NCBI GenBank assembly: GCA_019636195.1
Contig: JAHBYA010000005.1
Coordinates: forward strand, 188,174 to 252,173
Origin: Planctomycetota bacterium
GTDB taxonomy: Bacteria > Planctomycetota > UBA8742 > UBA2392
DNA length: 64,000 nucleotides
Reading direction: 5' to 3'
This document shows positions 51,401 to 58,788 of the stretch, piece by piece (the first letter of the stretch is position 1; every line of letters begins with the position of its first letter). The position numbers and the translations under genes were made by a program. The notes below the pieces were generated by a model. That model was not told the DNA's origin. It did no database searches and worked only from the letters and a program-made list of their open reading frames with translations.

Positions 51401-51498
51401 TGGAGCGCGCCCGCAAGCTCGACCCGAACAACGCGCGCATCAAGACAATCGAGGAAGAACTCGAGGGCCGCGGCAAAGAGAAAGAAGAAGACTTCTAG
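48487..51498 (+). CDS. Exported TPR protein with MA-type metallopeptidase domain
   Basis: The product is 1003 residues from the ATG at 48487 (GGAGG 5 nt upstream) with a signal peptide (YVLWLMLLAGLPLIAAE). TPR repeats fill roughly residues 40-430 (AKLDYRKVLKEQPANQSAAR, GMKHLNEALKINPEHPASLV, AKKDYDRALKVNPRDPEALA). A zinc peptidase domain follows, with H562-E-M-D-H566 (HExxH) in LRHEMDHVFQLQ and a probable third ligand E583 in WLAEGSSVYEE. More TPR-like repeats occupy the last 300 residues. It should act in the periplasm or outside; its substrates are unknown. It is convergent with the serpin gene. Confidence 0.85.
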   Translation: MRYVLWLMLLAGLPLIAAESYVRGGVQLLQDDDDDTEAEGPDSWLVSANLALDNGRYPAAKLDYRKVLKEQPANQSAARGLAEAYLQTGDYRLAQRTLEQVMEAAKDSVEPRTRIVLARLLLLRGEYSEVEKIANLLLDEAIDGKGDAVLAGIDGALLKGNVFRAVGEYEVANKMYEAVRVVILSERGNLLRIDTGKGRQPDLADWWCSAGEAYFWQNRLHEANDCWGNALMADEFHLRSAAWMARLYLEQNHDSSSRVNYSEPTLRKNPNVADLKLWLANAHFFRWRSGEGMKHLNEALKINPEHPASLVTRALRYLYTDQYDDAKKDYDRALKVNPRDPEALAAKALHAVTLGMRDVYNKTEAEMLAINPKPARFYEIIADGLSDRFRYVEALPLYEKAIACNEKHWTAYKGRGMAAMNFGDDVLGRKMLEAAHKNDPLRNNLQTVNLLTLLDSYKNFERYESPDGRWRLLVHKSEAAVMRDLYIAHLDACWEAMTKKYDFKPRTPIVVEAFHRHEDFEVRTVGITGLPALGACFGQLITLDSPSARPAGSYNWASTLRHEMDHVFQLQISNGQIPRWLAEGSSVYEEKLARPEWERHSEDQLFMHYHMDDIPPVKKFNEWFRDGSKILFAYYLGNVMLEYIDKKLGGLSSVRRMIEMFGEKKTPEEVFRACLKLEPEQFDKGFREYVRDERIAHLRMVPRISPSRVEELYFKYEDGKATTADLVDLGLGYAQQGSRVDAETFIGLAGRKGVAEELSPVGARFHYTRMLLARGNERISGAERQQQARQHLETAIARGLEDFQSFLIMAQFAQGEGNRQMMLHWLREAHRAFPESPQPLAAMYQYWMQAGNRELAIEAAEKWMRVDENNLQLRIWLIEQVYDPGRQWVRMADMAEQAINIAPLMAGTHRFRAFALRKLQRYEEAVTHYEYVRRLATGNTPEESVAAEVNALLDIAATWMQAEKIDKCKEALERARKLDPNNARIKTIEEELEGRGKEKEEDF

Positions 51499-51521
51499 CC
51501 ATGCGCCAGCATGGAAACGAA

Positions 51522-51547
51522 CCGGCGGGCGCTGATGCGCCCGCCGG
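51522..51547. terminator. Bidirectional terminator
   Basis: An 11-bp perfect stem (CCGGCGGGCGC / GCGCCCGCCGG) with loop TGAT lies between the peptidase and serpin stops. Confidence 0.8.
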
Positions 51548-51564
51548 ACGCTTGCCCAAAGCTG

Positions 51565-52815
51565 TTACTTGGCGTCGGGCTTATAGACCGTGCCGATGAA
51601 CATGATTGAGCCGGTGCGGTCGTCCGTGATTGCCAACAGGAACGGCTTGTCGCAGCGCACCGTGAAGGGGCGTGGAGGGGCGCCGCGCGACATCATCACT
51701 GCCGTGGCCGCTGCTGCCTCGGTGCCTTCTTCATCAACTTCAATCACGGCTTCGTGAATCACCTGGTCAATAAACAGCTTGCCGCGCGCGCCGCCGACCT
51801 CAAAGCCCGAGAAGTCCGCTTCACGGCTGTTGAACGCCTTGGCCATGCCCAGCGCCTTCAGGTCGTTGCGGAGCTCTTTCTTGAACTTGATCTTGAAGCG
51901 CGGCAGGTGAATCGTGCCCGGCTGCTCGTACGCACTCTGCTGCCAGGCAGCCAGCTTGTCGCCGGTCAGGCCGTTCACCACGCTGTCGAGACTCTTGCCC
52001 TCTTTGGGCACGATCAGCCACATGTGGACCTTGGGGCCCGTGCCGGGCTTTTCCGGGTCGCCGGCGGGGCCGTAGGGCAGCGCCACCACCTGCACGTCTT
52101 CGTCGTCGGTGTACTTCCACTCGACTTTGGCGGGCGACTGCATCATCTCAATCCGCTGCTTCTTGCCGTCTGCGCCGTTGAAGTCGGCCTTGACCGTCTT
52201 GTCCTTGTCGAACTTGCTGGTCCAGTTGCCCTTGAAGTAGATCGCGTTGACCAGGATGCACACCGCGCCCTCGGGCGCTTCTTGCAGCAACTCAGGGATC
52301 TTCTTCTCCGTACGGTCGCTGACCCAGCCGTTGATCTCATCCTTGGCCTTTGGGTCGCTGAAGCTGATGCCCTTGATTTCGGCCTTGAACTCGTCGCTGA
52401 CCTTGGCCGAGAAATCCTTGTCCAGTGTGATGCGCGCGGGGTCAGCCCAGATGGCGTTGGCGATGTTCAGCTTCACGTCGTCACGGCCCGAAAGCGCCGC
52501 CATCAGCTTGCGGTTGGCCTCGCCGACCTCAAGCTCGCCGACGTGCATGGTCTTGTTCATTTCCGCCAGTGTGTCGCCCTTGGCGCCGCGGCTGGTCATT
52601 TGCAGGGCCATGCCGATGCTGGTAGGCGACAGAAGGGTGTTCTCGCCGGGCTTGTGCAGCTTGCGCAGCATTTCAACGCCGAAGCGGTTGTTGGCGGCGG
52701 ACAAGTCTTTGGCCTCTTTGGGTACAGGTGTTTCGGCCCGCGCGGGACCAAAGGTGAAGGCGGCAAAAAGGGCCGCGGATGCAGCGGCGGTCAGACCGAA
52801 GTTCAGCAATCGCAT
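51565..52815 (-). CDS. Exported serpin, inhibitory type
   Basis: Serpins trap serine or cysteine proteases by cleavage of a reactive loop. The product is 416 residues from the ATG at 52815 (GGAGG 5 nt upstream), with a signal peptide (AAASAALFAAFTFGPARAE). Core motifs are NTLLSPTSIGMALQMTSRGA, ILVNAIYFKGNWTSKFD and the C-terminal CDKPFLLAITDDRTGSIMFI. The hinge VDEEGTEAAAATAV has the small residues needed for loop insertion, so it should be inhibitory. Counting from the hinge, the scissile bond falls near S-R-G-A, which suggests Arg as P1 and a trypsin-like target; the loop is about two residues longer than in antitrypsin. The metallopeptidase next door is not an expected target. Confidence 0.92.
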   Translation of the reverse strand: MRLLNFGLTAAASAALFAAFTFGPARAETPVPKEAKDLSAANNRFGVEMLRKLHKPGENTLLSPTSIGMALQMTSRGAKGDTLAEMNKTMHVGELEVGEANRKLMAALSGRDDVKLNIANAIWADPARITLDKDFSAKVSDEFKAEIKGISFSDPKAKDEINGWVSDRTEKKIPELLQEAPEGAVCILVNAIYFKGNWTSKFDKDKTVKADFNGADGKKQRIEMMQSPAKVEWKYTDDEDVQVVALPYGPAGDPEKPGTGPKVHMWLIVPKEGKSLDSVVNGLTGDKLAAWQQSAYEQPGTIHLPRFKIKFKKELRNDLKALGMAKAFNSREADFSGFEVGGARGKLFIDQVIHEAVIEVDEEGTEAAAATAVMMSRGAPPRPFTVRCDKPFLLAITDDRTGSIMFIGTVYKPDAK

Positions 52816-52935
52816 AAAGTCCTCCAATCACGGCCGTGGGCGTGTGCAGTAAGACGCCGGCAAGCGCGGTGAGGTTCCGAAGACTCACAAGTTAAGGTGG
52901 CGAAGCGACTTGCGGCGGGTTGCAAATGTCAGCCG

Positions 52936-54300
52936 CTACAGCTCCAGCATTTCGGCGTCCTGCCCGGGGTTGGAGTCTTTCATGCGGGCCTCGAGCTGCT
53001 GGCGTTCGCGCTTGGCGGTGTCATCGACCTCGCCGTCTGCGGCCTGCCCGATGCGTCGTGCGTCCTCGGTGCTGATGAACACGACACGCCCGTCGGTCAA
53101 TGCCAGCTCGACGCCGGCGGGGCGGGTGCGGACTTCTTCGATGGTCAGCGGCTCAACCTTGCTGGCGCCGGGCTTGATACTGGTGCCGCGCGCGAGCTTC
53201 TTGCGGCGTTCTTCGGCGCCCTTGCTGCCGCCTTCAATGTACGGGGCAAAGCGATCCATGAAGCCGTCGAACTCGCCCACCACTTCGTCGTACTGGCGGT
53301 CGTCCATGTTCGGGCCGTGCTCGCCGATGTAATCGCCGAACACGTTGCTCATGGTGTTGATCGCGCGCCCGATGCGCTTGTCCAGCGGGTTGTTCTTCTG
53401 GCCCACCCACGGCGCGGCGCCTGTCGCCTCGGCCTGAGTCTTGAGCCCGTAGGTCGTGATCACCGCGCGTTCAAAGTTGTCGGTGAAGCCGCGCAGCGTC
53501 TGGCTGCCCAGGCTGGTGCTTTCAATCAGGCGCACCGAATTCAGCGTCAAGCCGACCAGCAGGTTGCTGCACCGGATGCCGGTGATGCGCTTGTCTTCTT
53601 TGCCGGCGATGCCGGCCAGCACGCGCTCGACCAGGTCGGCGGCAAGCTCGGCGGCGCGTACGCCGCACAGCACCGGCCGCGACGAAAACTGGCCCACGAC
53701 AATCGCGACGTACAGGGCGTGGCCGATGTCCACGAGGTATTCCTGCACGATTTCGCCGCTCATGCGTTGCAGGCTTTCGGGCACCATCGCCTGCACGCGC
53801 GGCATGAACTTCTCGTCAAACTGCGCAATCGTCAGCCCGTCGTCCTTTTTCACCGCGTGCCTTACCAGCACCGGGATCAGCTCCTCGATGGTGGCAGGCT
53901 CTTTCTTGGGCTTGGGCGGCTCAGGCGCCGCCTGCGGCTGTGAGGTCTTGCGGGGCGAAGACACCACATCCACGGGGCCGCTGGGCTTGCGCGGCGTTTG
54001 CACAGGTGCGCTGCTGCGCTTGCTGGGCACCGCCGAGTTAGGGGCCTGCCGCGGGCGCTGCTTTGTGGGCGGCGCGGGCTGTACAGGCGGCTTCACCCGG
54101 CCGCCGAGTCCCGGCATGCCTTGGGTGGGCGCCTGCGCGGGCTGGGCCGGCGGTTTGACGCGCCCGCCAAGGCCGGGCATGCCCTCGCCTTGCCCGGGCA
54201 TGCGCGGTTTGGGCATGGGCGCGCGGGCTTGCGGCGCGGGCGCCTGTCCGGGCCGGCGCACAGCGGGTCGCTGCACGGGTTTGTTGGGCTGGTCAGCCAT
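52936..54300 (-). CDS. Proline-rich protein with unknown C-terminal domain
   Basis: The product is 454 residues. The first 135 are Pro, Gln, Ala and Arg rich and include two copies of GMPGLGGRVKPP, so they are probably disordered and bind partners. The remaining 320 residues are folded-looking and mainly helical (LIPVLVRHAVKKDDGLTIAQ, NLLVGLTLNSVRLIESTSLG), ending with a strand-rich piece (VELALTDGRVVFISTEDARR). There is no signal peptide or transmembrane helix. I recognise no family. It shares direction with the cyclase gene upstream (69-base gap) and may be co-transcribed, with repeats in the gap. Confidence 0.65.
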   Translation of the reverse strand: MADQPNKPVQRPAVRRPGQAPAPQARAPMPKPRMPGQGEGMPGLGGRVKPPAQPAQAPTQGMPGLGGRVKPPVQPAPPTKQRPRQAPNSAVPSKRSSAPVQTPRKPSGPVDVVSSPRKTSQPQAAPEPPKPKKEPATIEELIPVLVRHAVKKDDGLTIAQFDEKFMPRVQAMVPESLQRMSGEIVQEYLVDIGHALYVAIVVGQFSSRPVLCGVRAAELAADLVERVLAGIAGKEDKRITGIRCSNLLVGLTLNSVRLIESTSLGSQTLRGFTDNFERAVITTYGLKTQAEATGAAPWVGQKNNPLDKRIGRAINTMSNVFGDYIGEHGPNMDDRQYDEVVGEFDGFMDRFAPYIEGGSKGAEERRKKLARGTSIKPGASKVEPLTIEEVRTRPAGVELALTDGRVVFISTEDARRIGQAADGEVDDTAKRERQQLEARMKDSNPGQDAEMLEL

Positions 54301-54307
54301 GGCAAAG

Positions 54308-54339
54308 CAGGTTACAGGTTTCAGGTTTCAGGTTACAGG
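54308..54339. repeat. Short tandem CAGGTTWCAGGTT repeat
   Basis: Units CAGGTTACAGGTTTCAGGTT and CAGGTTACAGG follow each other in the gap between the cyclase and the proline-rich protein genes. Related words are seen at 31284-31306 and 33203-33290. Confidence 0.5.
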
Positions 54340-54368
54340 CTGCGGTACAGATTCCCTGCGGCCTGACT

Positions 54369-55580
54369 TCAAGCCTGATCATACGCCAGCGTTGCGACGG
54401 TCACGGGCTCGGCGATGCCCTTGACCTCAATCTGTGCCTTGGTGCGGAACTTGATGGGAATCGCGATGCGCGCCGGGTTTTCGCTGGCGTACTTCTTGAT
54501 CTCCTGCACGGTTGAGAGCGACGCCAGCACCTCGTTGCCCGCGGCAAAACTGCACAACCTTGCCGCAAGGTTCACGTGGTGCCCGAGTACAGTGTACTGA
54601 TTTGCCTTCTGGCTGCCGAACAATCCCAGCAACATTTCGCCGGTGTTGATGCCCACGCCCAGCGTCAGGATGTCGGGCTGTGCCTCCAGCAGGGCGTTGG
54701 GGATGAATCCCTGCTGGATCCAGCGCTGGCGCGTGCGCTGCATCGCCTGTTGCAGGTCCACCGCGACCTTGACCGCGTTGTACGCGTGGCCGGGGTTGGG
54801 CAGCGGCGCCCCGAACAGCGCCATCACCTGGTCGCCCACGAACTTGTCCAGCGTGGCGTCGTTGGCTTCAAGGGCGTGCATGCAGATTTCAAAGAACTCG
54901 TTGAACACCGTTTGCACTACGCCCGCGCCCACCGCTTCGCAGAACGGCGTGAAGCTGCGCAGGTCGGCAAACAGCACCGACAGCGTGCGCTTGTGGCTCA
55001 AAAACGGGTCGTCGCTGGTGTCCAGCAGCCGCTCAACGATGCGCGGGCTTACCAGCCGCTCAAAGAACTGCCGCGTCTGGCGCAGCCGGGTGATGTCTTC
55101 AACGGTGACGGTGCCCTGCTGCTCGGTCCAGACCGCCTTGAACTGGAAGAACTCGCTGCGGCCGTTGACCGGGTTGGGTCGTTCCGCCTCAAAGGTTTCT
55201 TCGCCGCCTGAATCCAGCGCATCCTGCAGCAGCGTTTGAAACACGCCGGGCGCCCACTCAAGGTGATCGTGGCTTTCCAGGTTGGGCTTGCTGTTGGCGA
55301 TGTCCTTGTTGCAGCCCAGAAAGTCCGCCATGCGGGTGTTAAGCCGCACGATGCGCCACTTGTTGTCCACGATCAGGTATGCGACAGAAAGTCCGGCAAT
55401 GGTGGCCTGCGCCTGCGGCACGCGGGTCTGCCCGAAGCTGGTCAGGTTGCCCAGGGTAAGGCTGCCGCCCTGCCCGCCGCCGGTCAGCAGCATGAGCTTG
55501 CGGCGCAGTTGCTCGTTTTCGGCGTTGAGCGTGTCGAGCTTTTCCTGCAGCGCCTTGTTTTCTGAGGATTTGCCCAGCAT
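54369..55580 (-). CDS. Class III adenylate cyclase with PAS-like sensor
   Basis: The product is 403 residues from the ATG at 55580; the open frame continues upstream but overlaps another gene. An N-terminal coiled coil (ENKALQEKLDTLNAENEQLR) is followed by a PAS-like domain (GLSVAYLIVDNKWRIVRLNT) and the cyclase domain. Metal-binding Asp residues lie in SVLFADLRSFTPF and KFVGDQVMALFGAP. The purine-specifying Lys (TLDKFVGD) and Thr (QYTVLGHHVNLAARL) match adenylate cyclases, and the catalytic Asn and Arg of VNLAARL are present. It should make cAMP in the cytoplasm as a homodimer in response to a signal sensed by PAS. No membrane anchor is present. Confidence 0.88.
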   Translation of the reverse strand: MLGKSSENKALQEKLDTLNAENEQLRRKLMLLTGGGQGGSLTLGNLTSFGQTRVPQAQATIAGLSVAYLIVDNKWRIVRLNTRMADFLGCNKDIANSKPNLESHDHLEWAPGVFQTLLQDALDSGGEETFEAERPNPVNGRSEFFQFKAVWTEQQGTVTVEDITRLRQTRQFFERLVSPRIVERLLDTSDDPFLSHKRTLSVLFADLRSFTPFCEAVGAGVVQTVFNEFFEICMHALEANDATLDKFVGDQVMALFGAPLPNPGHAYNAVKVAVDLQQAMQRTRQRWIQQGFIPNALLEAQPDILTLGVGINTGEMLLGLFGSQKANQYTVLGHHVNLAARLCSFAAGNEVLASLSTVQEIKKYASENPARIAIPIKFRTKAQIEVKGIAEPVTVATLAYDQA

Positions 55581-55656
55581 GCCCGCCCCGGCGGAATTCG
55601 GCCCATACAGCCTGTGTATGCTGCCTGAAAAGCCTGCCACAAGCAACGGCGGTGCT

Positions 55657-55875
55657 TCAATCCAGCGGGGTGCCGTTGTCGGGAGGTGTCGGCTGGTTGG
55701 CGGGGTGCCTGCGGTCGATCGGCGGCAGCGTCGGGCGATTCTGGGGCGGCGGCGGGGTGTAAATGCCGTTGCTGCCCGGGGACATATCCTCGATCGGTTC
55801 CACCCGCAGGAAAAACGCCGGCACAAAGATCAGCGCCACCAGCACGACCAGCATGATAATCGAGGACGGTTTCAT
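55657..55875 (-). CDS. Small membrane-anchored proline-rich protein
   Basis: The product is 72 residues from the ATG at 55875, with GAAGGA immediately upstream. One hydrophobic helix near the N-terminus (SIIMLVVLVALIFVPAFFL) is followed by an exported Pro-rich tail (YTPPPPQNRPTLPPIDRRHP). It sits between the terminase-like gene (24-base gap) and the cyclase gene, same strand, so it may link the two into one transcript. No family is recognised. Confidence 0.55.
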   Translation of the reverse strand: MKPSSIIMLVVLVALIFVPAFFLRVEPIEDMSPGSNGIYTPPPPQNRPTLPPIDRRHPANQPTPPDNGTPLD

Positions 55876-55899
55876 GTCCTTCAGCATCGCCCCACACTA

Positions 55900-57147
55900 T
55901 CAGACCGGGGCAACCTTTTGCCAGACCACGTTGCGATACAACGTGAACGCCAGGTATCGCAGGGCATCCAGCGCGTGGTCGTCTTGCTTGACGGGCACGC
56001 GCTCGCCGTGCCGTGATGAGTCCTGCCAGCGGTAGCCCTCAATTTCGCGCAACAGGTTCACGCAGCGCGGGTCAATCACCAGCCGGGGCTCGCCGTCCCC
56101 CGCCAGCAGCATGCGCACGCACTCAATGCCCGGGTGCAGGTCATTCCGGGCCTGGCTGGTCCGAATGTTGTGCTTGGCCAGTTCAGCGCCCAGCGTTACG
56201 CCGCTTGGGTCAATCCATGCGGGCCCGATCACAAGGCCCTGCGCTTCAAGCTCGGCGTCAATGGCATGAATTGCCGCCGCGTGCAGGTCGGCGGTCGCCA
56301 AACACAGGTAGTGCTCGCGCAGCACCAGCAGGCGGTCGTCGGCATCGCGGCAGGCCCACAGGCAGCAGGTCGCGTTGGTGTAGCCGGCGTCAATGGCGCG
56401 ATACACGACCGCGCCTTGGGGCGCGGTGATGGGCGCGACGTGCCGGGTGCGCGAAAACTCGCGGTACACAAGGCCGTGCACGGTCGTGAACGCCCCGCCG
56501 TACTGCTCGTCAAAAGTCTCCGCGGGCAGCACGCGTCGGGCGGATTCAATCTCGGCGGCGGGTACCAGCGGGTTGTCCCAGGTCGCGAACCGAAAGCTGT
56601 GCCACTCGGGGTCGCCCTCCGTCGCGCGGTTGTACAGGTCATGCACCCAGTTCAAGCCGCGCGGCGTGGTCGGCACGACCATTCGCCCGGTCGTTGAACT
56701 CAGGCGCGCGCGCAGGTAGCGCTCAAAGACCTCGCCATCGATGTGGGCCGCTTCCGCCATCACCAGCCAGTCCACCGATTGGCCCAGCAGGCCTTGCGGG
56801 CGCAGCGCGGAGAGGCACCAGACCTCAGCGCCCCACGGGGTCACAAGGTGCGAAGGCCCGCTGCGCCCGCCGTCGGTCACCGCCTGCAGCGGCACATGCA
56901 GGCGCGCGCGCAGGTCGTTCAGGATGGCTTCAAACTCCGGCCGGGCCATGGCGTAGGTCGGGGCGACGACCCAGCCGCGCGTCGGGGCAGCCACCAGGTC
57001 AGCCAGCACGTCTTTGGCCGCCGCGAGCGACTTGCCGAAACGCGCCCCCGCGATCAGGACCTTGAAGCGTCCGCCCGACGCATGAAACTGCCGCTGGCCC
57101 TCGTGGGGCGCATAGCGGGTTTGCGCAAACACATCCGGTTGCATCAT
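55900..57147 (-). CDS. Terminase large-subunit-like ATPase/nuclease, outside a prophage
   Basis: Phage terminase large subunits pack DNA into capsids using an ATPase and a RNase H-like nuclease. The product is 415 residues from the ATG at 57147. The ATPase part shows a Walker A-like loop G34-ARFGKS in LIAGARFGKSLAAAK, a Walker B-like VDWLVMAEAAHI and the coupling motif VVPTTPRGLNWVHDLY. The nuclease part shows the first Asp in YRAIDAGYTNATCCLWAC, the middle acidic residue in AWIDPSGVTLG, and the final KQDDHALDALRYLAF typical of terminase nucleases. No portal, capsid, protease or tail genes lie near it. Its start codon overlaps the stop of the upstream gene (TGATG). Function outside packaging is unknown. 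Confidence 0.85.
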   Translation of the reverse strand: MMQPDVFAQTRYAPHEGQRQFHASGGRFKVLIAGARFGKSLAAAKDVLADLVAAPTRGWVVAPTYAMARPEFEAILNDLRARLHVPLQAVTDGGRSGPSHLVTPWGAEVWCLSALRPQGLLGQSVDWLVMAEAAHIDGEVFERYLRARLSSTTGRMVVPTTPRGLNWVHDLYNRATEGDPEWHSFRFATWDNPLVPAAEIESARRVLPAETFDEQYGGAFTTVHGLVYREFSRTRHVAPITAPQGAVVYRAIDAGYTNATCCLWACRDADDRLLVLREHYLCLATADLHAAAIHAIDAELEAQGLVIGPAWIDPSGVTLGAELAKHNIRTSQARNDLHPGIECVRMLLAGDGEPRLVIDPRCVNLLREIEGYRWQDSSRHGERVPVKQDDHALDALRYLAFTLYRNVVWQKVAPV

Positions 57148-58418
57148 CAGGGGGCCATCGCCTGCCACAGAAAGTAGGCGGGGCGGGCGTGCAGGCGCGC
57201 CAGCGCAGACTCAAGCACTGCTTGCGGCGGCTCATGCCCGCGGCTTGCGCCGTGGCCGGTGTTCGCGCGGGATTGCGCCACGGCGCGCAGGTGCCGTGCA
57301 AGCGCCGCGCAGTCAGCGGCCGGCAGTCGCTGTCGCAGGTACTCGCGGTACGCGGGCTGGATCAGCCGCGTGCTGTCGATCTCGCGGCGTTCACAAAAGC
57401 GCAACAGGCTTGCAATGGCGCGAGGCAGCTCAAGCTCGCAGACGCGTGCGAAGCCAGCCGCGGTCAGGAATCCGGTGAAGGCGCCCATCCGGGCGACACA
57501 TTCAATGTACGGCACGCCCAGCGCGCGGCAGCCGTGTTCAAGCAGCCGCCGCGCAATGCCAACCCCGCGCAGGCGCGGGTCAACCACTACGCGCTGCAAC
57601 AGGCGCAGGTCGCGATTCAGCGCGGCTGTGTCGGGTTGCGGCGGGTGCAGGAGCACCGGCAGCGCATGGCGACGCGCAGAAAGCAGGCGATGCGGGTAAC
57701 CGTAGATCGCGATGCCGGCGCGCCGACCGCGCAGCGCGGCAACGTACACCGCGCACACCGGACCAGGGTTGCCGGCGCCAAGGTAGTGCCAGTGCCGGAA
57801 ATGCCGCCAGTCGGCAAGGCGACCGGGCGTGATGACCACTTCGTCGCCAAGGTCTTCGCGCGCGGGCGGCGCGAGTGCCCGCACGTCGCCGTCGATCTGC
57901 AGCAGCCGGTCCGGGGCCATGTGCGGCAGGGTGGCGGGGTTGTGCGTGCTGACCGCCATGCGCAGGCCGCCGTCGGCAAGCCGCCGCAAAACCTGCGCCA
58001 GCGCGCACGCGGTAAGCGGGTCAAGGTGCGCGTCAAACTCGTCCGCGACCAGCAGCTCGCCCGGGGCCAGATTGCACAGCGCCAGGGCAAGGCGCAGGCG
58101 CTGCTGCTCACCGGCGGAAAGTTGCGGCGTGCCCAGGCGCCACAGCCGTCCGTCGGCAAGGCCGGTGCGCGCCAGCGTGCGCAGCACAAACTCGCTGGCA
58201 AGCCCGGGCGCGAACAGGTCCAGCACCGGCGCGTCCGAAAGCGCGGGCAGCTCGCGGCCGCCCAGCGCCTTCAGCGCCAGCGTCTTGCCGGCGCCGCTGG
58301 GGCCGGTGACGCACACGATTTCACCGGGGCCGGGTGCGGGCAGCGCGTGCACCGGCGGCGGCGCGGGTGCCGTCCAGGCTGACCCGAACGCGGCTTGCGC
58401 GTAAGCGGCGTGGGGCAT
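57147..58418 (-). CDS. ABC-type ATPase fused to an acetyltransferase (COG2401-like)
   Basis: The product is 423 residues. The ABC ATPase domain (about 20-195) has Walker A GPSGAGKT (39-46), signature LSAGEQ (100-105), Walker B LLVADE (122-127) and the switch His159 in MAVSTHNP. It has no transmembrane partner. A GNAT-like domain follows (about 195-330) with HWHYLGAGNPGP, the acetyl-CoA loop RVVVDPRLRGVGIARRLLEH and IECVARMGAFTGFLTAAGFA. The last 90 residues are helical and basic. This domain order matches COG2401. By analogy with SMC/MutS-like soluble ABC ATPases it may act on DNA, and its coupling with a terminase-like protein supports a nucleic-acid task. The substrate of the acetyltransferase is unknown. 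Confidence 0.85.
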   Translation of the reverse strand: MPHAAYAQAAFGSAWTAPAPPPVHALPAPGPGEIVCVTGPSGAGKTLALKALGGRELPALSDAPVLDLFAPGLASEFVLRTLARTGLADGRLWRLGTPQLSAGEQQRLRLALALCNLAPGELLVADEFDAHLDPLTACALAQVLRRLADGGLRMAVSTHNPATLPHMAPDRLLQIDGDVRALAPPAREDLGDEVVITPGRLADWRHFRHWHYLGAGNPGPVCAVYVAALRGRRAGIAIYGYPHRLLSARRHALPVLLHPPQPDTAALNRDLRLLQRVVVDPRLRGVGIARRLLEHGCRALGVPYIECVARMGAFTGFLTAAGFARVCELELPRAIASLLRFCERREIDSTRLIQPAYREYLRQRLPAADCAALARHLRAVAQSRANTGHGASRGHEPPQAVLESALARLHARPAYFLWQAMAP

Positions 58419-58420
58419 GG

Positions 58421-58630
58421 TCAGTTCCGGGCGAAGATGCTGTCTTCAAAGTCGTCGCCGTACTTTTCTTCGAGCTCATTCATCATGCCGCGCATGGCTT
58501 CGTCGCGCGAAAGGCCGATGCCCATGACCAGATGGTCGATCAGGCACAGGCACAGATAGACGCGCTCGTTGGAAAAGCCGAAGTCAAGTTCGCGAGAAAC
58601 CAGCAGGTACGGCACCGCGGTAAGGTCCAT
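58421..58630 (-). CDS. Small protein, first gene of the ATPase/terminase trio
   Basis: The product is 69 residues from the ATG at 58630 (AGGGA 7 nt upstream). It is compact and helical (NERVYLCLCLIDHLVMGIGL) with an acidic C-terminal helix (DEAMRGMMNELEEKYGDDFE). It has no signal peptide and no recognised domain. The next gene starts two bases after its stop, so the three genes 58630-55900 form one coupled unit. Its size and acidity suit an adaptor or regulatory subunit. Confidence 0.65.
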   Translation of the reverse strand: MDLTAVPYLLVSRELDFGFSNERVYLCLCLIDHLVMGIGLSRDEAMRGMMNELEEKYGDDFEDSIFARN

Positions 58631-58788
58631 GTGTTTTTCCCTGGCTTGCCCCTCAACCACAGGAAGCAGCGGGCACAGCCTGGGCCGAAGTTGCCTGCCC
58701 ACGACCGGGCGTTGCGCCGCAATCGCCCGCCGCCCCGGTACTTGCGCCGACGAAATATTTCGCGATTAATCATCTTCAGGAATCCCAA

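Noticed and set aside
54369-55826. N-terminal extension of the cyclase to position 55826
   Set aside because: The extension is Arg/Pro-rich without domain character and overlaps the better-supported small membrane protein in another frame.
55900-57147. Prophage marker
   Set aside because: No integrase, portal, capsid, tail or lysis gene is found on either side; neighbours are chromosomal genes, so a prophage is not supported by this window.
57147-58418. ABC transporter ATP-binding subunit
   Set aside because: No membrane subunit is nearby and the protein is fused to a GNAT domain, as in COG2401-type soluble ATPases.
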